Shown here: positions 61,912 to 64,000 of the stretch, one piece after another
How the letters are laid out: each line of letters begins with the position of its first letter
How positions within the stretch are numbered: position 1 is the stretch's first letter
Virus record (IMG/VR): IMGVR_UViG_3300025704_000010
Location: 1 to 64,000 of that record
Source of the DNA: a virus
Reading direction: 5' to 3' (one strand)
Length of the DNA stretch: 64,000 bases
Notes under the pieces: model-generated
What the model was told of the DNA's origin: nothing
The model's input: only the letters and a program-made list of their open reading frames with translations
The model's database searches: none
Position numbers and translations under genes: made by a program

Positions 61912-62899
61912 AAATTATCAAAAAGAAGAGGAGTTTTATGCAGATAAAGAATTCTGCTTTAGCTACTCTTCTTTAAATAAATTATTATTTTCACCGTCCC
62001 TGTTCTACAAGGACTATATATTAAAAGATAGAGAGGTAAGAACGGATAAACATTTAGTAGAAGGCAAGCTTTTACATTGTTTGTTATTTGAGCCTGAAAA
62101 TTTTGAGAGCAAGTTTAACCTTATGCCTGGTAAAATCCCAACAGATTCTGTAAAAAGAGTGCTGAAAGATTTAACACTTCATACAGATGCGGAAACACTT
62201 GCAGATTGTGAAGACTTTGTTATACTAGACTCGTTAAAGTCAGTCAATCTATATCAGTCTTTGAAAGCTGATGAAGCTAGACTTGCTAAAGTAAGAACTG
62301 ATGACAATGAGTCTTATTGGAAATTCTTAAATAATACTAACAAAGATACAATTGATCAAATGACATTAGATAGGTCAAATGATCAGGTTGATATATTAAA
62401 GGATAAGAAAGATGTAATGGCATTGTTTAGCAATGAGTCAACAGACTTTGAGTTAGATGATTATGAAACACATGCAGAACAATACTTAAGCTGTAAGTTA
62501 AAAGGGATGCCTTTTGGTTTACATGGTTATATAGATTTCTATAGCATAGATCATAAAGAAAAGAGCATTGTTATATCAGACTTAAAGACAACCGGAAAGA
62601 CTATATCTGATTTTAAAGAGACTGTTGACTTTTATAACTACTGGTTACAGGCAGCTATATATTGTAAGTTAGTTTGGGACTCTATGGATTCTATAGAGAA
62701 CCGTGATGATTATACTATAGAATTTAAATTTGTTGTTATAGACAAATATAACCAAGCTTATGTGTTTGATGTAACTCAGGATACATTAAGTGGATGGGCG
62801 GAAGGATTAGGTGGTGTTTTAAAAGCAGCAGATTACCATTATAAAGAAAGAAACTATGTTTTACCCTATGAATTCTTAGTAAATAAGGTTAACTTATAG
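61904..62899 (+). CDS. PD-(D/E)XK exonuclease-like protein
   Basis: A 331-residue protein with the layout of RecE/PDDEXK-type phage nucleases: GKLLHCLLFEP near residue 49 (early alpha-helix with His), LHGYIDFYSIDHKEKSIVISDLKTTGKT near 206-232 (D-x(n)-D-x-K core), and YNYWLQAAIYCKL near 245. It would resect or process DNA in recombination and is the second nuclease of this fold in the window. It follows the cassette by an 8-nt overlap. Confidence 0.75.
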   Translation: MNRNYQKEEEFYADKEFCFSYSSLNKLLFSPSLFYKDYILKDREVRTDKHLVEGKLLHCLLFEPENFESKFNLMPGKIPTDSVKRVLKDLTLHTDAETLADCEDFVILDSLKSVNLYQSLKADEARLAKVRTDDNESYWKFLNNTNKDTIDQMTLDRSNDQVDILKDKKDVMALFSNESTDFELDDYETHAEQYLSCKLKGMPFGLHGYIDFYSIDHKEKSIVISDLKTTGKTISDFKETVDFYNYWLQAAIYCKLVWDSMDSIENRDDYTIEFKFVVIDKYNQAYVFDVTQDTLSGWAEGLGGVLKAADYHYKERNYVLPYEFLVNKVNL

Positions 62900-62900
62900 T

Positions 62901-63488
62901 ATGGGAGTATACACAGATTATTTTCAAAAGAGTAAGGTCTTTCTATATCCATTATTGGAGTTAAGGAAAGGCTTAACACATGTTCCAAAGCAAACTTATT
63001 CTGCTTGGGAGGATGTGTACTCTGTTGAAGATAGAATGTTTTTATGTTTATATAAAACTCCACTGAATGAAAGCTTTCAGAAATTTATTACTGAAAATAT
63101 ACATTCAAATAAATATTATGATCAGCACATAGAACTTGCTGAGGGTAAACATTTATTTGTTTTTGACTTTAGTTCGCTTAAGTTTGATTATGATAACTTT
63201 ATTAAAGGCAGTTATTCAAAATATTCTGTTGATAGTAAAGTTAAAATACTAGATTTCTTTGGTAATGATGATAAAGTATCAGAATATATACATTCATTTT
63301 TATCACCAGAGGATTCACATGAAGAGTATGCTAAATTTTTAGATGTTAGTGTAGAATCACTAGTAGATGTGTATGAAGTATGCACACCTCCAGATCTAGA
63401 AAAGGAGACTCTTATAGATAATAATTATCTATTAGTTAGGTTATTAGAAGATACTTGTATATCTTTGAACCAAATAAAATCAAAATAA
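62901..63488 (+). CDS. Replication-block protein, unknown function
   Basis: A 195-residue protein starting one base after the nuclease. VYTDYFQKSKVFLYPLLELRKG at the start, then a FLCLYKTPLNESFQKF segment, and an acidic C-terminal half with short helices. No family recognised; the tight position suggests that it works with the nuclease. Confidence 0.45.
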   Translation: MGVYTDYFQKSKVFLYPLLELRKGLTHVPKQTYSAWEDVYSVEDRMFLCLYKTPLNESFQKFITENIHSNKYYDQHIELAEGKHLFVFDFSSLKFDYDNFIKGSYSKYSVDSKVKILDFFGNDDKVSEYIHSFLSPEDSHEEYAKFLDVSVESLVDVYEVCTPPDLEKETLIDNNYLLVRLLEDTCISLNQIKSK

Positions 63489-63492
63489 AATT

Positions 63493-63912
63493 ATGGCAAC
63501 AATAGGACAGAACATGATGTTAGTTAACTCTAGCTTCAGAAATGCAAAATCCTTTACAATGATACCTGTGAGTTTAGACTCACCATATACAGAAGCTATG
63601 TTTGACCCTGCGTCAGGCATTTTAGCTGTCATCAGTAAAGTAATGAAACAATCATATCATATGGTACCAAAGTTAGATGATAACGGAGACCCTATAAGAT
63701 TAAAAACACCAAATCAACAGACTGGTAAAACAGTTAAAGAGGAGAGAAGATTGGTTGATACTTTTTCTGAATTTTATTTAAGTGATAAAAAAGACATTGA
63801 AACATTTATTCATATGTTTGGTGTTAACGCTGAAGACTTTGATTACAATCAGTTTATGCAAACAGATGTAAAAGAAACTAAAGTCTCTAATATTATATTA
63901 CCTGGTCAATAG
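63493..63912 (+). CDS. Small protein, unknown function
   Basis: A 139-residue beta-rich protein (TMIPVSLDSPYTEAMFDPASGI, then HMVPKLDDNGDPIRLK). The compact strands suggest a small accessory subunit. It is the last gene before a terminator. Confidence 0.45.
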   Translation: MATIGQNMMLVNSSFRNAKSFTMIPVSLDSPYTEAMFDPASGILAVISKVMKQSYHMVPKLDDNGDPIRLKTPNQQTGKTVKEERRLVDTFSEFYLSDKKDIETFIHMFGVNAEDFDYNQFMQTDVKETKVSNIILPGQ

Positions 63913-63941
63913 CCTCCTATAACTCTATTGATCATAAAAAG

Positions 63942-63968
63942 AAAAGCTCATTGATTTGGGCTTTTTTT
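63942..63968 (+). terminator. Intrinsic terminator at the end of the replication operon
   Basis: AAAGCTC pairs with GGGCTTT (one G-T) around ATTGATTT, followed by seven T. Confidence 0.8.
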
Positions 63969-63987
63969 GGCTCTAATAAATTATATT

Positions 63988-64000
63988 ATGAAACAATTAA
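63988..64000 (+). CDS. Start of a further plus-strand gene (truncated by the window)
   Basis: ATG AAA CAA TTA at the right edge, after a terminator and with an A/T-rich TTATATT leader like those of other plus-strand genes. Only four codons are visible. Confidence 0.4.

Noticed and set aside
1-64000. CRISPR array, insertion sequence, integrase or diversity-generating retroelement
   Set aside because: No regular direct repeats with spacers, no transposase, no integrase and no reverse transcriptase were seen on either strand.

Overview
The window reads as most of the genome of a large, lytic, AT-rich double-stranded DNA phage of a Bacteroidota host. Ribosome-binding sites of the Shine-Dalgarno type are essentially absent and A-rich leaders are used instead. 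One promoter (51603-51633) matches the Bacteroidota -33/-7 type. The gene set (large terminase, portal, scaffold, capsid, a big tail-stabilisation protein, a ring-type connector, an HU/IHF-like protein, uracil-DNA glycosylase, SF2 helicase, primase, DnaB-type helicase, ATP-binding protein and SSB-like protein) and the two opposed gene blocks resemble crAss-like podoviruses (Crassvirales) or close relatives. That placement is an inference from gene content, held at about 0.55. No integrase, repressor or other lysogeny gene is visible. No DNA polymerase, RNA polymerase or tape measure is in the window; such genes could lie beyond its edges.

Left block (1-41864, all on the minus strand): virion and packaging genes. 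In the direction of transcription (right to left) they are: small basic proteins, endolysin, IHF-like protein, a PD-(D/E)XK nuclease, a GroES-like co-chaperonin, TerL, portal, scaffold-like protein, major capsid protein, connector-type proteins, a second abundant structural protein, two paralogous tail fibres (one with an S74 chaperone), Cys-rich and VWA-containing appendage proteins, a calcineurin-type phosphoesterase, ring and connector proteins, a 2152-residue tail-stabilisation/muzzle-like protein with an embedded VWA domain, and a truncated protein with an HEYAH zincin motif. Strong intrinsic terminators split this block into several transcripts.

Centre (41865-48192): a C-tract-rich divergent region is followed by small plus-strand genes that look like early genes (two paralogous 110-residue proteins, a lipoprotein, a membrane protein, a winged-helix protein). 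Several carry their own terminator, and a precise 22-bp motif (ACTGCTCCCTTCC, five variable bases, then TATG or AATG) precedes some of them. The motif is found five times, plus one shortened copy. One copy sits directly in front of a 96-nt sequence that folds as a three-way junction with a terminal U-run, a strong candidate for a new phage small RNA. Three tRNA genes (Arg-UCU, Leu-UAA, Met/Ile-CAU) abut at 47875-48114.

Right block (48193-64000, plus strand except one gene): DNA metabolism. It has an SF2 helicase, NinB-like protein, UDG, DnaA-domain-IV-like protein, DnaB-type helicase, ATPase, SSB-like protein, primase and RusA-like resolvase. After these comes a tight cassette of a VWA/metallopeptidase-like protein, a MoxR AAA+ ATPase and two related proteins of unknown function, followed by a second PD-(D/E)XK nuclease. 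The MoxR-VWA cassette and the promoter-like motif with its structured RNA are the best candidates for undescribed biology here.
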